Below are positions 7,933-17,165 of a stretch of 48,656 nt of DNA, in pieces. Below the pieces are notes generated by a model. That model made no database searches, had not been told where the DNA came from, and saw only the letters and a program-made list of their open reading frames with translations. Source of the DNA: Candidatus Omnitrophota bacterium (GTDB lineage Bacteria > Omnitrophota > Gorgyraeia > Zapsychrales > Zapsychraceae). The position numbers and the translations under genes are program-made. The DNA lies in assembly GCA_018062515.1 (NCBI GenBank), contig JAGOSC010000015.1:1-48656 (forward strand), written 5' to 3'. How positions within the stretch are numbered: the first letter of the stretch is position 1; every line of letters starts with the position of its first letter.

Positions 7933-9396
7933 ATGCCAAAGAGTGATTCTAAAAGGTTAATCACCGGATCCATCGAAAACGCATCCATCATGCGTAAATT
8001 CACTATTCTGTTTCTTCTGATGTCTCTTCAACCTATGCTTGTTCTCGTCTATTTTTATTGGGATTTTAAGACGACGGGAACCCTAAAGATTTCTGAAGCA
8101 TCCTTCAATGTGGCTTTGATTTTTATTGTTTGCGGCGTTACCTTAGGGTATGGCTCCATGCGCCGGGTTCTTCAGTCCTTAATTGACTTAAATAAGGCCA
8201 ATTCCAAAGCTTTACAGCGGTTGCTGACTCCGGAAAAGGTGGATGAATTAGCCAGTGAGCAAAATGAAATTACCGCCTTAGCTCAATCTTTTAAGGCGAT
8301 TACGGATCGTCTGGAAGAGAATGTTCGGAGCCTTGAATTATCCAAGAAAACATTGCATTCGGTCATGTCTAGAGTAGGCCATGGCATATCCAGTATGCAA
8401 AATATTGACAGTTTTCTAGAGCTTATTTTAGAAACGGTTATCAAGGCTTTGTTCGGAAAGTCCGGTATTATTTTGATTCTCGACAGAGATCATTCGGAGT
8501 TGGTGATGAAAATGGCCTTCGGTGAGGAAATCGACAAGAACGCAGTTGTTCGTCCTATAAAAGTGATTGAGGGCTCGAAGTTAAAAGAAATTCTTAAGAT
8601 CAAAGGGCCGCGTGTGTTTCAAGATCCACTTCCGGAATTCTCGTCGAAATATTACAAAAAATTTGTCGAAGGTGCGTTTATTTGTTCACCATTATTAGTC
8701 AAAGATAAAGTTAAAGGAATGATGATTGTTAATCATAGTGAACCTAATGGCACCTTTGATAATGATGAGATTAATTTATTTTTTAATCTAGCTTCGCAGA
8801 CAGCGGTAGCCATCGAGAATTCTTTTCTTAGTCAAGATATTGAAACAACGTATTTTGAAACCATTTCAGCATTGGCCTTGGCCGTCGACGCCAAAGACCG
8901 TTATTCTCGAGGGCACTTGGATCGGGTCGCAAAATATTGTGTCATGATCGCGAAAAAGATCGGTTTGGATGAAGGTGATATTAAAACATTGCGGGATGCG
9001 GCGCGTCTGCATGATCTTGGAAAAATTGGAATACCCGACGAGGTTTTAATCAAACCTGGACCGCTGACGGATCAAGAGTGGATTTTGATGAAGCGTCATC
9101 CGGAAATCGGTGAAACGATTATCAAGCCAATTACGTCCTTACGCCATCTATGCGACCTCGTTCGCCATCATCATGAAAAGCTCGATGGTACAGGTTATCC
9201 CGACGGGCTGAAGGCTCCGGATATTTCACCACTTGTGCGTATCATGACGGTAGCGGATATTTATGACGCAATTACGACGGACCGGCCTTATCGCGGGCGG
9301 ATGACCGTGGAACAGGCGAGTATAGAATTGCGTAATATGAAGGAACAGCTAGATCAAGATATTGTCGAAGCGTTTATTGAAGCGCTGAGTGAATAA
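7933..9396 (+). CDS. GAF/HD-GYP cyclic-di-GMP phosphodiesterase
   Basis: 487 aa. Two transmembrane helices (about residues 23-45 and 57-77) are followed by a HAMP-like linker/coiled coil, a GAF domain (~145-295) and an HD-GYP domain (~305-487). The catalytic signatures are intact: HDLGKIGIPD for the HD metal site, and HHHEKLDGTGYPDG, which carries the GYP motif. HD-GYP enzymes hydrolyse c-di-GMP to GMP or pGpG. The start ATG follows an AGGGG site. Its stop overlaps the start of the degenerate recombinase gene. The same window carries a c-di-GMP riboswitch 12 kb downstream, a possible functional connection. Confidence 0.93.
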   Translation: MPKSDSKRLITGSIENASIMRKFTILFLLMSLQPMLVLVYFYWDFKTTGTLKISEASFNVALIFIVCGVTLGYGSMRRVLQSLIDLNKANSKALQRLLTPEKVDELASEQNEITALAQSFKAITDRLEENVRSLELSKKTLHSVMSRVGHGISSMQNIDSFLELILETVIKALFGKSGIILILDRDHSELVMKMAFGEEIDKNAVVRPIKVIEGSKLKEILKIKGPRVFQDPLPEFSSKYYKKFVEGAFICSPLLVKDKVKGMMIVNHSEPNGTFDNDEINLFFNLASQTAVAIENSFLSQDIETTYFETISALALAVDAKDRYSRGHLDRVAKYCVMIAKKIGLDEGDIKTLRDAARLHDLGKIGIPDEVLIKPGPLTDQEWILMKRHPEIGETIIKPITSLRHLCDLVRHHHEKLDGTGYPDGLKAPDISPLVRIMTVADIYDAITTDRPYRGRMTVEQASIELRNMKEQLDQDIVEAFIEALSE

Positions 9397-10363
9397 TCCA
9401 TCCAAATTTCATTCCAATCACCAATGTCATGACCAATTTATGGGAAGAATTTTAGAGATTAACGGGGAATATTACGTCGAGTTTTTCGGTAATGGTTTAC
9501 GTTTCCAAAAAAATGCCGGAAAGTCCTATGAAGCCGCCGTTGAAAAATTAAAGTCCATTGAACTCTCCTTAGAAACCAGCGCGCTTAAATATGATCCGTT
9601 CACTCTCACCGTCGATATGTTTTATGAACGATATCTTTCTTTTTGTGAACAGGTTCATCCTCCCAAAACATTTAAGCGTTTCAAGTCAGCCCTAAATCAC
9701 TTTCGACAATTTTTAGATCAACATATATCAAAGAACAGATTTTTAAGGGAAATTACTCCGCGAAGCATAGAATTATATAAACAGAATTTGATAAAGCAGT
9801 TTCCTCGACGAGAATATTTAATTAATTTCACTTTATATTTAGTCAGAGACATTCTCCAGTATACGATCACTTTAGGTTGGCTGAATGACAACCCGACGCT
9901 GCACACACCTTTTCTTAAAGATTACAAAAAACGCATTCCGCTTTTTTATGCGGAAGATGAGATTGAGAAAATAGATACGAAGCTAAATGATGAGCAGCGG
10001 ATGATATTTCGCTTTCTGTTATGTTCCGGATTGACGATCGAGGAGTTAAGCCGTTTAAAGTGGGAACATGTTAATGTTCAGGCGCGTACGATCGACGTTG
10101 AAACGTTTATTCAAAATACTTCCTATGCGAGAATAATCCCCATGGACTATCAATTGTTGGAGATAGTAAAGAACATCGAAAAACGCAATGAACAGTTCGT
10201 TTTTGATCATCCAAGCCTGCCTGCATACATTAATCGTCGGAGAATCAGAAATACCTTTGTTAAACGTTTATTAGAAAAGGGAGTCTCTTTATCCCAGTTA
10301 TACAAATTAATTGGCTTAAACGATATAGCAAAAATATTTCGTTACCATGTTTTTTTACCGTAA
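9389..10363 (+). CDS. Degenerate tyrosine recombinase (integrase-like)
   Basis: 324 aa. An N-terminal SAM-like core-binding domain spans about residues 70-180 and a catalytic-type domain about 185-324. Box I reads LLCSGLTIEELSRLKW, where tyrosine recombinases normally have Arg after GL; here it is T216. In box II the His of HxLR is R284, while the Arg is kept (R287). The LGH motif is IGL (H to L at 310). The nucleophile Tyr is present (Y319 in FRYH). Losing three of the catalytic residues argues against active recombination; DNA binding or a domesticated role is possible. The GTG start overlaps the HD-GYP gene by 8 bp; an in-frame ATG lies at 9440. A TMTC-type glycosyltransferase gene follows after 22 bp. 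Confidence 0.75.
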   Translation: MNNPSKFHSNHQCHDQFMGRILEINGEYYVEFFGNGLRFQKNAGKSYEAAVEKLKSIELSLETSALKYDPFTLTVDMFYERYLSFCEQVHPPKTFKRFKSALNHFRQFLDQHISKNRFLREITPRSIELYKQNLIKQFPRREYLINFTLYLVRDILQYTITLGWLNDNPTLHTPFLKDYKKRIPLFYAEDEIEKIDTKLNDEQRMIFRFLLCSGLTIEELSRLKWEHVNVQARTIDVETFIQNTSYARIIPMDYQLLEIVKNIEKRNEQFVFDHPSLPAYINRRRIRNTFVKRLLEKGVSLSQLYKLIGLNDIAKIFRYHVFLP

Positions 10364-10385
10364 CCGCAGGACGTGAGAAATTTTT

Positions 10386-12074
10386 ATGCCAAGAATACTT
10401 CAGCACTTTATCGCGCTTTTGACGATATCCGTTTCTGTTTTGGTGATATATGCGCAGACACTTCACTACTCATTTCATTTTGATGATTACTTTTTCATCA
10501 CCGAGAATCTCAAAATAAGAGACATACAAAATGTTCAAGATATTTGGAATTCTTTAGGAAAGCCGTCGAGATTCATAGGTATGTACAGCTTTGCCTTAAA
10601 TTATCATTTCCATCAACTGGACGTATTCGGCTATCATATCGTCAATATCATGATACATATCATCAATGGTCTTTTAGTGCGATGGCTGGTGTTGTTGACA
10701 TTGACGACGAGAAAATTTGATTATCGGGAGTGGTTGGCTACGTCGACGGCGGTTTTGTTCGTTTGCCATCCTATGAATACGCAGGCCGTCACTTATATTA
10801 CGCAACGGTTTGCTTCGTTGGGCTCGATGTTTTACCTTTTATCTTTATGTTTTTATATTCAAGGGCGATTGACCGCGGGGAAACACAAAAATATAATTTT
10901 CACTTTTTCATTTCTATCCGTCGTATTAGGTATGTTTACTAAACAGATCGTCTTAACGTTGCCGATTTGTGTATTGCTGTATGAATATTGTTTTTTGGAT
11001 TTGGGAAAGAAATGGAAGCCGCGGTGGCCGCAGATTATGATTTTTTTAGGTTTATTAGTATTGATACCGACTTTGCATTCCTGGGATTTTAGCCGGCTTT
11101 TTGACGCGCGTATAGAATCCCGGTCGCATGAAGGAGACATCATTACCAGTTATACCTACATGCTGACTCAATTCCGAGTGATTCCTTTGTATATCAGTAA
11201 AATGTTTTGTCCCGTCGGACAAACGCTAGATTATGATTTTCCTCTTTCCACGCGATTTTGGGACGCAAAAGTAATTGGAGGGATGATTTTTATTTTCTCG
11301 ACGCTAATTGCTGCAATCGTGAATCTGAGGCGTCGTCCAATCATGGCCTTCGGGATTCTTTGGTTTTTCATAACGCTGAGTATTGAATCGACGATTATTC
11401 CTATTTATCAGGTGATTTTTGAACACCGATGTTATTTGCCCAGCATCGGATTATTGTTCGCCGTGAATTTCTTTCTATGGGAAATATTTAAATCGCGGCG
11501 AAAGTATGCAATCTGCATTTTTTTGATCATCGTCGTCCTGGGCTGGACAGCCTATCAGCGAAACCGCGTCTGGGAAAATGAAACAACGCTTTGGAAGGAT
11601 ATCAAACAAAAAGCTCCTCGAAAAGTTCGTCCATATATTCACCTGGGTGCATCTTATATTATGAAAGGTGAATATGATTTGGCGTTGAACGAATTTAACC
11701 AGGCGCTTAAAATGAAACAAGATGATTATAAGATTTTCCATAATCGCGGTATCGTCTACGAGATGAAGGGAGAGCTTGAAAAGGCAAAGAACGATTATAC
11801 ACGCGCAATTCAGTTAAGCGCTGGCTCAGCGCCGAGCTATATGAACCGAGCCGGTGTTCTAGTTCAGCTAAAACAATATGATGCGGCGTTAATTGATTAT
11901 AATAAGGCCATTGAATGGGATAAAGATTACGGTGACGCATACAGCGGACGCGCAAATTTATATTATATGGCTGGACGGTACCAACAGGCTTTGGAGGATT
12001 TAATGACCGCAAAAAAACTGGGTAGCCCCGTCGATGAAAATGACATTGAACAAGTGAAAAGAATGATACAATGA
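10386..12074 (+). CDS. TMTC-like GT-C glycosyltransferase with TPR tail (paralog 1)
   Basis: 562 aa. About ten transmembrane helices fill residues 1-400 and about four TPRs fill 415-560. The first extracytoplasmic loop carries the acidic pair in FHFDDYFFI, the expected catalytic position in GT-C enzymes. Other motifs shared with the four paralogs here are HPMNTQAVTYITQRF, GMFTKQI, SHEGDIIT, PVGQTLDYDFP and ESTIIPIYQVIFEH. The nearest known relatives are eukaryotic TMTC O-mannosyltransferases (DUF1736, CAZy GT105); bacterial donors and acceptors are unknown. The catalytic loop should face the periplasm. It shares a 4-bp ATGA overlap with the next paralog. Confidence 0.85.
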   Translation: MPRILQHFIALLTISVSVLVIYAQTLHYSFHFDDYFFITENLKIRDIQNVQDIWNSLGKPSRFIGMYSFALNYHFHQLDVFGYHIVNIMIHIINGLLVRWLVLLTLTTRKFDYREWLATSTAVLFVCHPMNTQAVTYITQRFASLGSMFYLLSLCFYIQGRLTAGKHKNIIFTFSFLSVVLGMFTKQIVLTLPICVLLYEYCFLDLGKKWKPRWPQIMIFLGLLVLIPTLHSWDFSRLFDARIESRSHEGDIITSYTYMLTQFRVIPLYISKMFCPVGQTLDYDFPLSTRFWDAKVIGGMIFIFSTLIAAIVNLRRRPIMAFGILWFFITLSIESTIIPIYQVIFEHRCYLPSIGLLFAVNFFLWEIFKSRRKYAICIFLIIVVLGWTAYQRNRVWENETTLWKDIKQKAPRKVRPYIHLGASYIMKGEYDLALNEFNQALKMKQDDYKIFHNRGIVYEMKGELEKAKNDYTRAIQLSAGSAPSYMNRAGVLVQLKQYDAALIDYNKAIEWDKDYGDAYSGRANLYYMAGRYQQALEDLMTAKKLGSPVDENDIEQVKRMIQ

Positions 12075-14029
12075 GCAAAATTTCAGTTACCCAACACATT
12101 TCCGCGTTTATTTTAATTTCCGTTTTAGGTTTTGCCTGTTATTCAAACTCCTTTGATGCCAGTTTTCATTTCGATGATTACGCCTATATCGTTAATAAAA
12201 AGGAGATCAGAGACTTGAAAGACATCCGATCTCTTTTTTACGCGATTGGCCATCCGTCGAGATTTATTACCTTTTGGACATTTGCCGTCAATTATCATTT
12301 TCATCGCTTTGATGTTTTTGGTTATCATGTTGTCAATTGGCTTATTCATCTTATCAATGGATTCCTAGTGTACGGGCTGATTCTTCTCGTCGGACGTTTA
12401 CCAAAAATTAGAGATGAGTTGACCATCGGTGTGTATCCTTTGGCGCTATTTACTGCTTTATTATTCCTTGTACATCCTCTTCAGACGGAGGCAGTGACCT
12501 ACATTGTCCAGCGGTTTACATCTTTAGCGACATTATTTTATTTGTTAGCGGTTATTTGTTATTTGAAAGGACGGTTAATGAACGGGAAGGGAAGTTTGAT
12601 TTTCTACGCCGGATTCTGCGTAGCTACCGTTTTAGGTATGTTTAGCAAACAGATTTGCTTTACGGTTCCGATCACCGTTTTGTTTATGGAAATGCTCTTC
12701 ATATCGTCGAGTATGAAGGATGGAATTCAAAAAAACTGGAAGCTTTTAATTGTTCCGGCGCTTCTTTTGCTGATCATTCCATCTTTTTTCCAGTTTAATT
12801 GGTCTGGAATTATCGGACGTGAATATATGTCCCGATCACATGAGCTGGACATTATTAATACAAAGACCTATTTTTTAACCCAGTCGCGAGTTATTCCAAC
12901 ATACATAAGGCTTTTATTTTTTCCCGTCGGACAAACATTGGATTACGACTTTCCGGTTTCAAATAATTTGTTTGAACCTAAAGTAATTCTAGGATTTTTG
13001 TTTTTAATCGCATTGGTTAGCATTGCCATCATCTGTCGTCGAAAATATAGGCTTATTACGTTTGGAATAGGCTGGTTTTTTATTACTTTATCCGTAACAT
13101 CAACCATTATTCCGATTCCGCATGTGATTTTTGAACATCATATGTACTTACCGTCGCTGGGATTGATTTTAGTAATAAATTTTCTGATACTGAATCTTGT
13201 AAAGAAACATCAATATTTACTGATATCTGTTCTTATTTGTGTGCTCGGTGTTTTGACTTTCCAAAGAAACATGATCTGGAAAACGGATATAAATTTATGG
13301 TCTGATATTGTAAAAAAAGCGCCGAATAAAGTCCGAGTTTGGAATAATTTGGGAATGGCATATTTAGAACAAGGTGAATTTTCGAAAAGCATTGATTGTT
13401 TTAATCAAGCATTAGTGATGAATGATAATGCCGTCCGCGTTTATAATAATCGCGGATTAGCTTATGCTTCGTTGAATCAAGATGATGAGGCATTGGCTGA
13501 TTTTGATCAAGCCGCTGCCCTTTATCAACATGCTCCCGCCGATTATCCGGATTTAACAAAAAAGGTATGGGCGGAAATTTTTTACAATAGAGGCAATCTG
13601 TTCTTTAAACAAAAAAAATTTGAGAAAGCCGTCGACGATTTTAATACGGGATTAAAGATCGATCCTGACAATGAGCGTATTCTTTATAATCTGGGTTACA
13701 TCTATGAATCTAACCAACAGTTTGAATTAGCCCGGCAATATTATGAGCGATCTGTTCAAGCTAATTCGGAATTCAGCCGGGCTTACATAGGCCTTGGATT
13801 TGTCGATCATGAATTTGGTAAAAATGAACAAGCTATGCAAAATTATAGTCTAGCGCTTAAACTTGATCCCCAAAATAGCGAGGCTCTTTTTTATCGAGCC
13901 ATTGTCCTTTATGAACTTGGAAGAAAGGGCGAAGCACAGATGGACATGCAACAGTCGCTTGATTTAGGATTTGAAACATCCAGTGCGGAGCTGATGGCGG
14001 TCAGGAACATAATTTTAAATATGAATTAA
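12071..14029 (+). CDS. TMTC-like GT-C glycosyltransferase with TPR tail (paralog 2)
   Basis: 652 aa with the same layout as its upstream neighbour: about ten membrane spans to residue ~410, then about six TPRs. The acidic loop motif is FHFDDYAYI, followed by HPSRFITFWTFAVNYHFH, GYHVVNWLIH, HPLQTEAVTYIVQRF and GMFSKQI. The TPR part is longer than in paralog 1, which may change the partner protein. It starts inside the stop of paralog 1 (ATGA), so the pair is translationally coupled. It ends 52 bp before a double-receiver regulator. No terminator is obvious between them. Confidence 0.85.
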   Translation: MSKISVTQHISAFILISVLGFACYSNSFDASFHFDDYAYIVNKKEIRDLKDIRSLFYAIGHPSRFITFWTFAVNYHFHRFDVFGYHVVNWLIHLINGFLVYGLILLVGRLPKIRDELTIGVYPLALFTALLFLVHPLQTEAVTYIVQRFTSLATLFYLLAVICYLKGRLMNGKGSLIFYAGFCVATVLGMFSKQICFTVPITVLFMEMLFISSSMKDGIQKNWKLLIVPALLLLIIPSFFQFNWSGIIGREYMSRSHELDIINTKTYFLTQSRVIPTYIRLLFFPVGQTLDYDFPVSNNLFEPKVILGFLFLIALVSIAIICRRKYRLITFGIGWFFITLSVTSTIIPIPHVIFEHHMYLPSLGLILVINFLILNLVKKHQYLLISVLICVLGVLTFQRNMIWKTDINLWSDIVKKAPNKVRVWNNLGMAYLEQGEFSKSIDCFNQALVMNDNAVRVYNNRGLAYASLNQDDEALADFDQAAALYQHAPADYPDLTKKVWAEIFYNRGNLFFKQKKFEKAVDDFNTGLKIDPDNERILYNLGYIYESNQQFELARQYYERSVQANSEFSRAYIGLGFVDHEFGKNEQAMQNYSLALKLDPQNSEALFYRAIVLYELGRKGEAQMDMQQSLDLGFETSSAELMAVRNIILNMN

Positions 14030-14081
14030 ATGTCTTGTTTTTAGTAGGCCCCGTCTTTTATAATTTCATAGGGAGATGGAT

Positions 14082-14867
14082 ATGACGAAGACAGCGACTA
14101 AACGGATTTTATTGGTTGACGATGAAGAAGATTTAGTGGGTATGGCCAAACGCAAGTTGGAAAGAAACGGCTATATCGTCGAGGTGGCCTACAATGGAAA
14201 AGAAGGATTGGCTAAGGTCAAGACTAGTCCATTTGATTTAATCATAACGGACGTTGTTATGCCGGTGATGGATGGATTTACGTTTTATAAATTGCTTAAA
14301 GATGATCAAACCACGTCGAGTATCCCGGTGATTATTTTGACCGCCCGTTCCAACATGGAATATTCATTCCGCGCTCTTGGAGTGGACGACTTTTTGGCTA
14401 AACCATTTGATGGTGAAAAATTGCTCAGTAAAATTGAAAGCTTTATCCGGGAGTCCGATCCATCGAAGAAGAATATCAAAATTTTTCTCTCTGGAGCAAT
14501 ATTGACGGTTATGCAGGAAATGGAAATGGTTTTAAAAAATCTCGGATATAAAACGGCTATTATCGAGGATGCTTTTGTCTTAATTAAACGATGTTATGAA
14601 GAACTACCGGATATTGTCGTTATCGATATTCGATTGGACGGCTCGCTAACCAAAGAAGTCATTTTGGCCTTGCGTAGTTTTGATCGGCTGAAGAATCTGA
14701 AGATTATACTATTTTCTTGTCTTAAAACGGCGGATCTTTCTGATTTAACAGTCAAAGAACAACTCAAAAACGCGGAGCACGAATGCATGGCTGCCGGCGC
14801 TACCAAATACATAGATTCGTATTCCACAACGACTTTTTTAGAAAGGTTACGAGAATATCTAACCTAA
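14082..14867 (+). CDS. Response regulator with two receiver domains (second degenerate)
   Basis: 261 aa. Residues ~8-123 form a complete receiver domain: D13/D14 in LLVDDEED, phospho-acceptor D57 in LIITDVVMP, and Lys in FLAKPF. Residues ~130-261 look like a second receiver fold that lost part of its acidic pocket (IKIFLSG replaces the DD motif) but keeps an Asp in DIVVIDIRL. There is no DNA-binding output domain. I prefer ATG 14082, which has GGGAG six bases upstream; the ATG at 14076 abuts that site. It sits between the glycosyltransferase pair and the fibre locus and could be a phosphorylation-driven protein-interaction switch. Confidence 0.8.
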   Translation: MTKTATKRILLVDDEEDLVGMAKRKLERNGYIVEVAYNGKEGLAKVKTSPFDLIITDVVMPVMDGFTFYKLLKDDQTTSSIPVIILTARSNMEYSFRALGVDDFLAKPFDGEKLLSKIESFIRESDPSKKNIKIFLSGAILTVMQEMEMVLKNLGYKTAIIEDAFVLIKRCYEELPDIVVIDIRLDGSLTKEVILALRSFDRLKNLKIILFSCLKTADLSDLTVKEQLKNAEHECMAAGATKYIDSYSTTTFLERLREYLT

Positions 14868-14900
14868 GTGTATTTTTTCCACAAGTCTACTATCCCTGTG

Positions 14901-14930
14901 CATGTCCTAGTATGTCCTAGAATGTCTTAT
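14901..14930 (+). repeat. Three tandem 10-bp repeats next to a -35 box (putative activator site)
   Basis: CATGTCCTAG (14901-14910), TATGTCCTAG (14911-14920) and AATGTCTTAT (14921-14930) follow without a gap and end on the first base of a TTGACA box. The period of one helical turn places all copies on one DNA face, as for cooperative binding of an activator or repressor. Confidence 0.55.
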
Positions 14931-14958
14931 TGACATAACACTCCTGTCTAATTAGAAT
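14930..14958 (+). promoter_or_regulatory. Strong sigma-70-type promoter of the fibre locus
   Basis: -35 TTGACA (14930-14935), 17-bp spacer, -10 TAGAAT (14953-14958). Predicted start of transcription is near 14965, giving a leader of about 45 nt before the ATG at 15010. Confidence 0.75.
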
Positions 14959-15009
14959 ACATTTATTATTAAAGTGTATTTAAATCTAACCAGTTGAAGC
15001 TTAAACATA

Positions 15010-16416
15010 ATGAACATAACAAAATACAACTTTTCTCAAAAAAAATCTTTCCGAAATTTTTTCTACATTTTTTGGTTTTTTCTTACTATAATAGCCACAT
15101 CAAATCAGGCTTTTGCATCAATAACTTTAAGTGTTTCACCCGTGGATGGTGGTAATAGTATTCGTTTCGGGCGCGTAGATTCGCCTTCCACAAAAAATCA
15201 AGAAGTAAGGATTCGGGCAACCTCTACCGAAGAAACTCAATATCAGGTTTCACAAAGAATTGTTGAACCTTTTCGTAATGAGCGCGGTGAAACACTTGAT
15301 TTTGATGCGATTGTAGTTTCCTCCTTACCTGGTTCAAGCAGCTCCGGGACCCTTGAGTTACAAAATGTGGAGCAATTAAGTTACGCGGAGCAAGTGGTAT
15401 ATACGTCGAGTAATAATGGTATTAGCGATTCATTTGTGCTGATTTATCAAGTTAATCCAGAAAAGATTAAAACGTCCGGTAATTTTTCCGGAGAGATTAT
15501 TTACACGCTTCGTCCTGTTTCTGGGGGTAGTTCTCAAGAACAAGTAATTTTAAACGCCTTTCTTGAAATTTCTTCCGACTTGAATGTTCGGACGGAAACG
15601 TCCACAGGAACAGATGTTGTTCGTTTACGTTCCGGAGGAAAAAGTTATAAAGATGATTATTTTCGATTAACGTTTGAAGGGAATAGGGGCAACATGTTAA
15701 AGGTTTATCAAGAAATTGTTCAGTTTCCAACCGACGAGGATAATAAGTTTCTTGATGCTGATTTGTTAGACATATCTCTCATCGGCGGCGAGAAAGGTCA
15801 AGTAAATTTAACGGAAGCTTCTCCGCTTAGCCGCAAACGAACATTACTTTATTCCTCTGACGCAGAGAAGGATGATGTTCGAATCAATTTTCATTTGAAT
15901 GAAGGCAAGGAATCTTCCGAGTCGGGTCATTTTATCGGAAAAATGAATTATGTGATTGAATCAGACGTTTATAATCAAACGTTTCCAGTTGATCTCGAAG
16001 TTGAAATTGAACCGGTTTTTGAATTGTTAGCTGAGTTTCCGTTGGGAGGAATGAGTTTTAAAGGTTTATTACCGAACTCAGAACCCCAATATAAAGAAGT
16101 GATTGTCACAGTTAATTCTAATACGGGTAAACCATATAGTGTTAGTCAGAATACCCAGGATTTGTTAACCAATGAAAAAGGTGAACAAATTGCGGAAGAT
16201 TACTTCACGGTTAAGCAAGAAATTATGGAGAGTGGAGCGGGAAGGGTAGAGAGTAGTGATTTTAGTCCCGTAAGGAATGGAGAAACGCCGCTCTATTATT
16301 CAGATCGTAACGGTTCTTCGGTAAAATTTAAAGTGACCTACCGTTTACGACCATTCAAGGGGATGCAGGCCGGAGATTATAAGACTTCGGTCGTGTTTAC
16401 ATTGGGAGAGATTTAA
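15010..16416 (+). CDS. Secreted three-domain beta-sandwich protein (candidate fibre or tip component)
   Basis: 468 aa with a signal peptide (roughly residues 1-37, ending NQAFAS). The mature part appears to hold three related domains at about 38-170, 180-340 and 345-468. Domains 1 and 3 share the order of YQVSQ/YSVSQ, then NERGE/NEKGE, then a Tyr-Ser-rich strand. Each domain ends with a G-x-[FY] strand feeding an alternating hydrophobic strand (SGNFSGEIIYTLRP, SGHFIGKMNYVIE, AGDYKTSVVFTLGE). These look like Ig-like or spore-coat-U-like folds. No enzymatic motif is visible. It is the first gene behind the strong promoter and is followed by the subunit, chaperone and outer-membrane genes, so a tip or adaptor role is plausible. 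Confidence 0.6.
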   Translation: MNITKYNFSQKKSFRNFFYIFWFFLTIIATSNQAFASITLSVSPVDGGNSIRFGRVDSPSTKNQEVRIRATSTEETQYQVSQRIVEPFRNERGETLDFDAIVVSSLPGSSSSGTLELQNVEQLSYAEQVVYTSSNNGISDSFVLIYQVNPEKIKTSGNFSGEIIYTLRPVSGGSSQEQVILNAFLEISSDLNVRTETSTGTDVVRLRSGGKSYKDDYFRLTFEGNRGNMLKVYQEIVQFPTDEDNKFLDADLLDISLIGGEKGQVNLTEASPLSRKRTLLYSSDAEKDDVRINFHLNEGKESSESGHFIGKMNYVIESDVYNQTFPVDLEVEIEPVFELLAEFPLGGMSFKGLLPNSEPQYKEVIVTVNSNTGKPYSVSQNTQDLLTNEKGEQIAEDYFTVKQEIMESGAGRVESSDFSPVRNGETPLYYSDRNGSSVKFKVTYRLRPFKGMQAGDYKTSVVFTLGEI

Positions 16417-16473
16417 TCGATAGGACAATAAAAAGGAGGTGCCAGGAAAAATAAACTGTACTAATCAATCGTT

Positions 16474-16489
16474 CTTGCTGAAAAGCAGG
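16474..16489 (+). other. Small GAAA-tetraloop hairpin in the subunit-gene leader
   Basis: A 6-bp stem (16474-16479 with 16484-16489) closed by GAAA, followed by TTTATTGTTATTT. It lies between the three-domain protein and the subunit gene, so it may be a weak attenuator or an mRNA end. Confidence 0.35.
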
Positions 16490-16526
16490 TTTATTGTTAT
16501 TTAACAAATTAAAATGAGGAATTAAC

Positions 16527-17150
16527 ATGAAAAAATTATTTTTATCACTAGTCGCTGTGTTGGCCGGATTAAGTTTGACCGTTGCTCCGGTTTACGCGCA
16601 AGTACAGTTCTTTGTTGATGCGGAACTTCCTGCATCAAACGGCGCGACATTCGCTGTCAGCCAAGTTGATCCAGGACCGCCTGAAGTTTTCACACTACAA
16701 GCTCCAGGATTTGACGCTCTTGATTTTGGTTTGCTTACTCTTGACGTTGATAACGGCATCTTCTTGCCTGATTATTATTGGGCTATTGATGTCGGCGCTA
16801 ACGGTGCAGGTTCTCCAGATTTGGCTTTTGCCTACACCGATACAGCCAATCCAAATGGTGGGTTGAATAATGGTACAGGTTTAGGTGGTCGCGGTACAAT
16901 CGCCTACATGGAAGTTCTTACAGGTAGTGGCGGCGCCCAAACAGTAAACTTGATCCGCGGTGAGGCTTTACAACAGTCCAATACCTCCGGCGGTATCGAT
17001 GAAACAGATTACGACGGTTTCTTGCGTTTTGCTGTCGGGATCGCAACTGGAGATCCGTTATTGCAAGAAGGGAATGCAGTTCCTTTCACAGCATCGGATA
17101 ATCCTGGAACATACAGCGGTACATTAACTGTTACAGCAACATTCGATTAA
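16527..17150 (+). CDS. Small secreted pilin-like subunit (spore-coat-U/CsuA-B-like)
   Basis: 207 aa with a clean signal peptide (residues ~1-24, ending APVYAQ). The mature protein is Gly/Asn/Thr-rich and poor in Lys, as expected for an extracellular structural subunit. The C-terminus NPGTYSGTLTVTATFD matches the last strand of spore-coat-U-type and fimbrial subunits, which end G-x-Y-x-D/G-T-L-T-V-T. No cysteines are seen, so folding would rely on a chaperone. The GAGGAAT site is well placed. A stable hairpin follows the stop and would favour its expression over the genes downstream. I infer it to be the major subunit of a surface fibre. Confidence 0.6.
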   Translation: MKKLFLSLVAVLAGLSLTVAPVYAQVQFFVDAELPASNGATFAVSQVDPGPPEVFTLQAPGFDALDFGLLTLDVDNGIFLPDYYWAIDVGANGAGSPDLAFAYTDTANPNGGLNNGTGLGGRGTIAYMEVLTGSGGAQTVNLIRGEALQQSNTSGGIDETDYDGFLRFAVGIATGDPLLQEGNAVPFTASDNPGTYSGTLTVTATFD

Positions 17151-17165
17151 TCTTATTAATTAAGG

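Noticed and set aside
14901..14930. CRISPR or satellite array
   Set aside because: Only three 10-bp units without spacers, directly beside a promoter.
16431..16440. Perfect AAGGAGGTG as the ribosome-binding site of a small gene
   Set aside because: No start codon at suitable spacing leads to a credible ORF; the subunit gene has its own site 80 bp further on.
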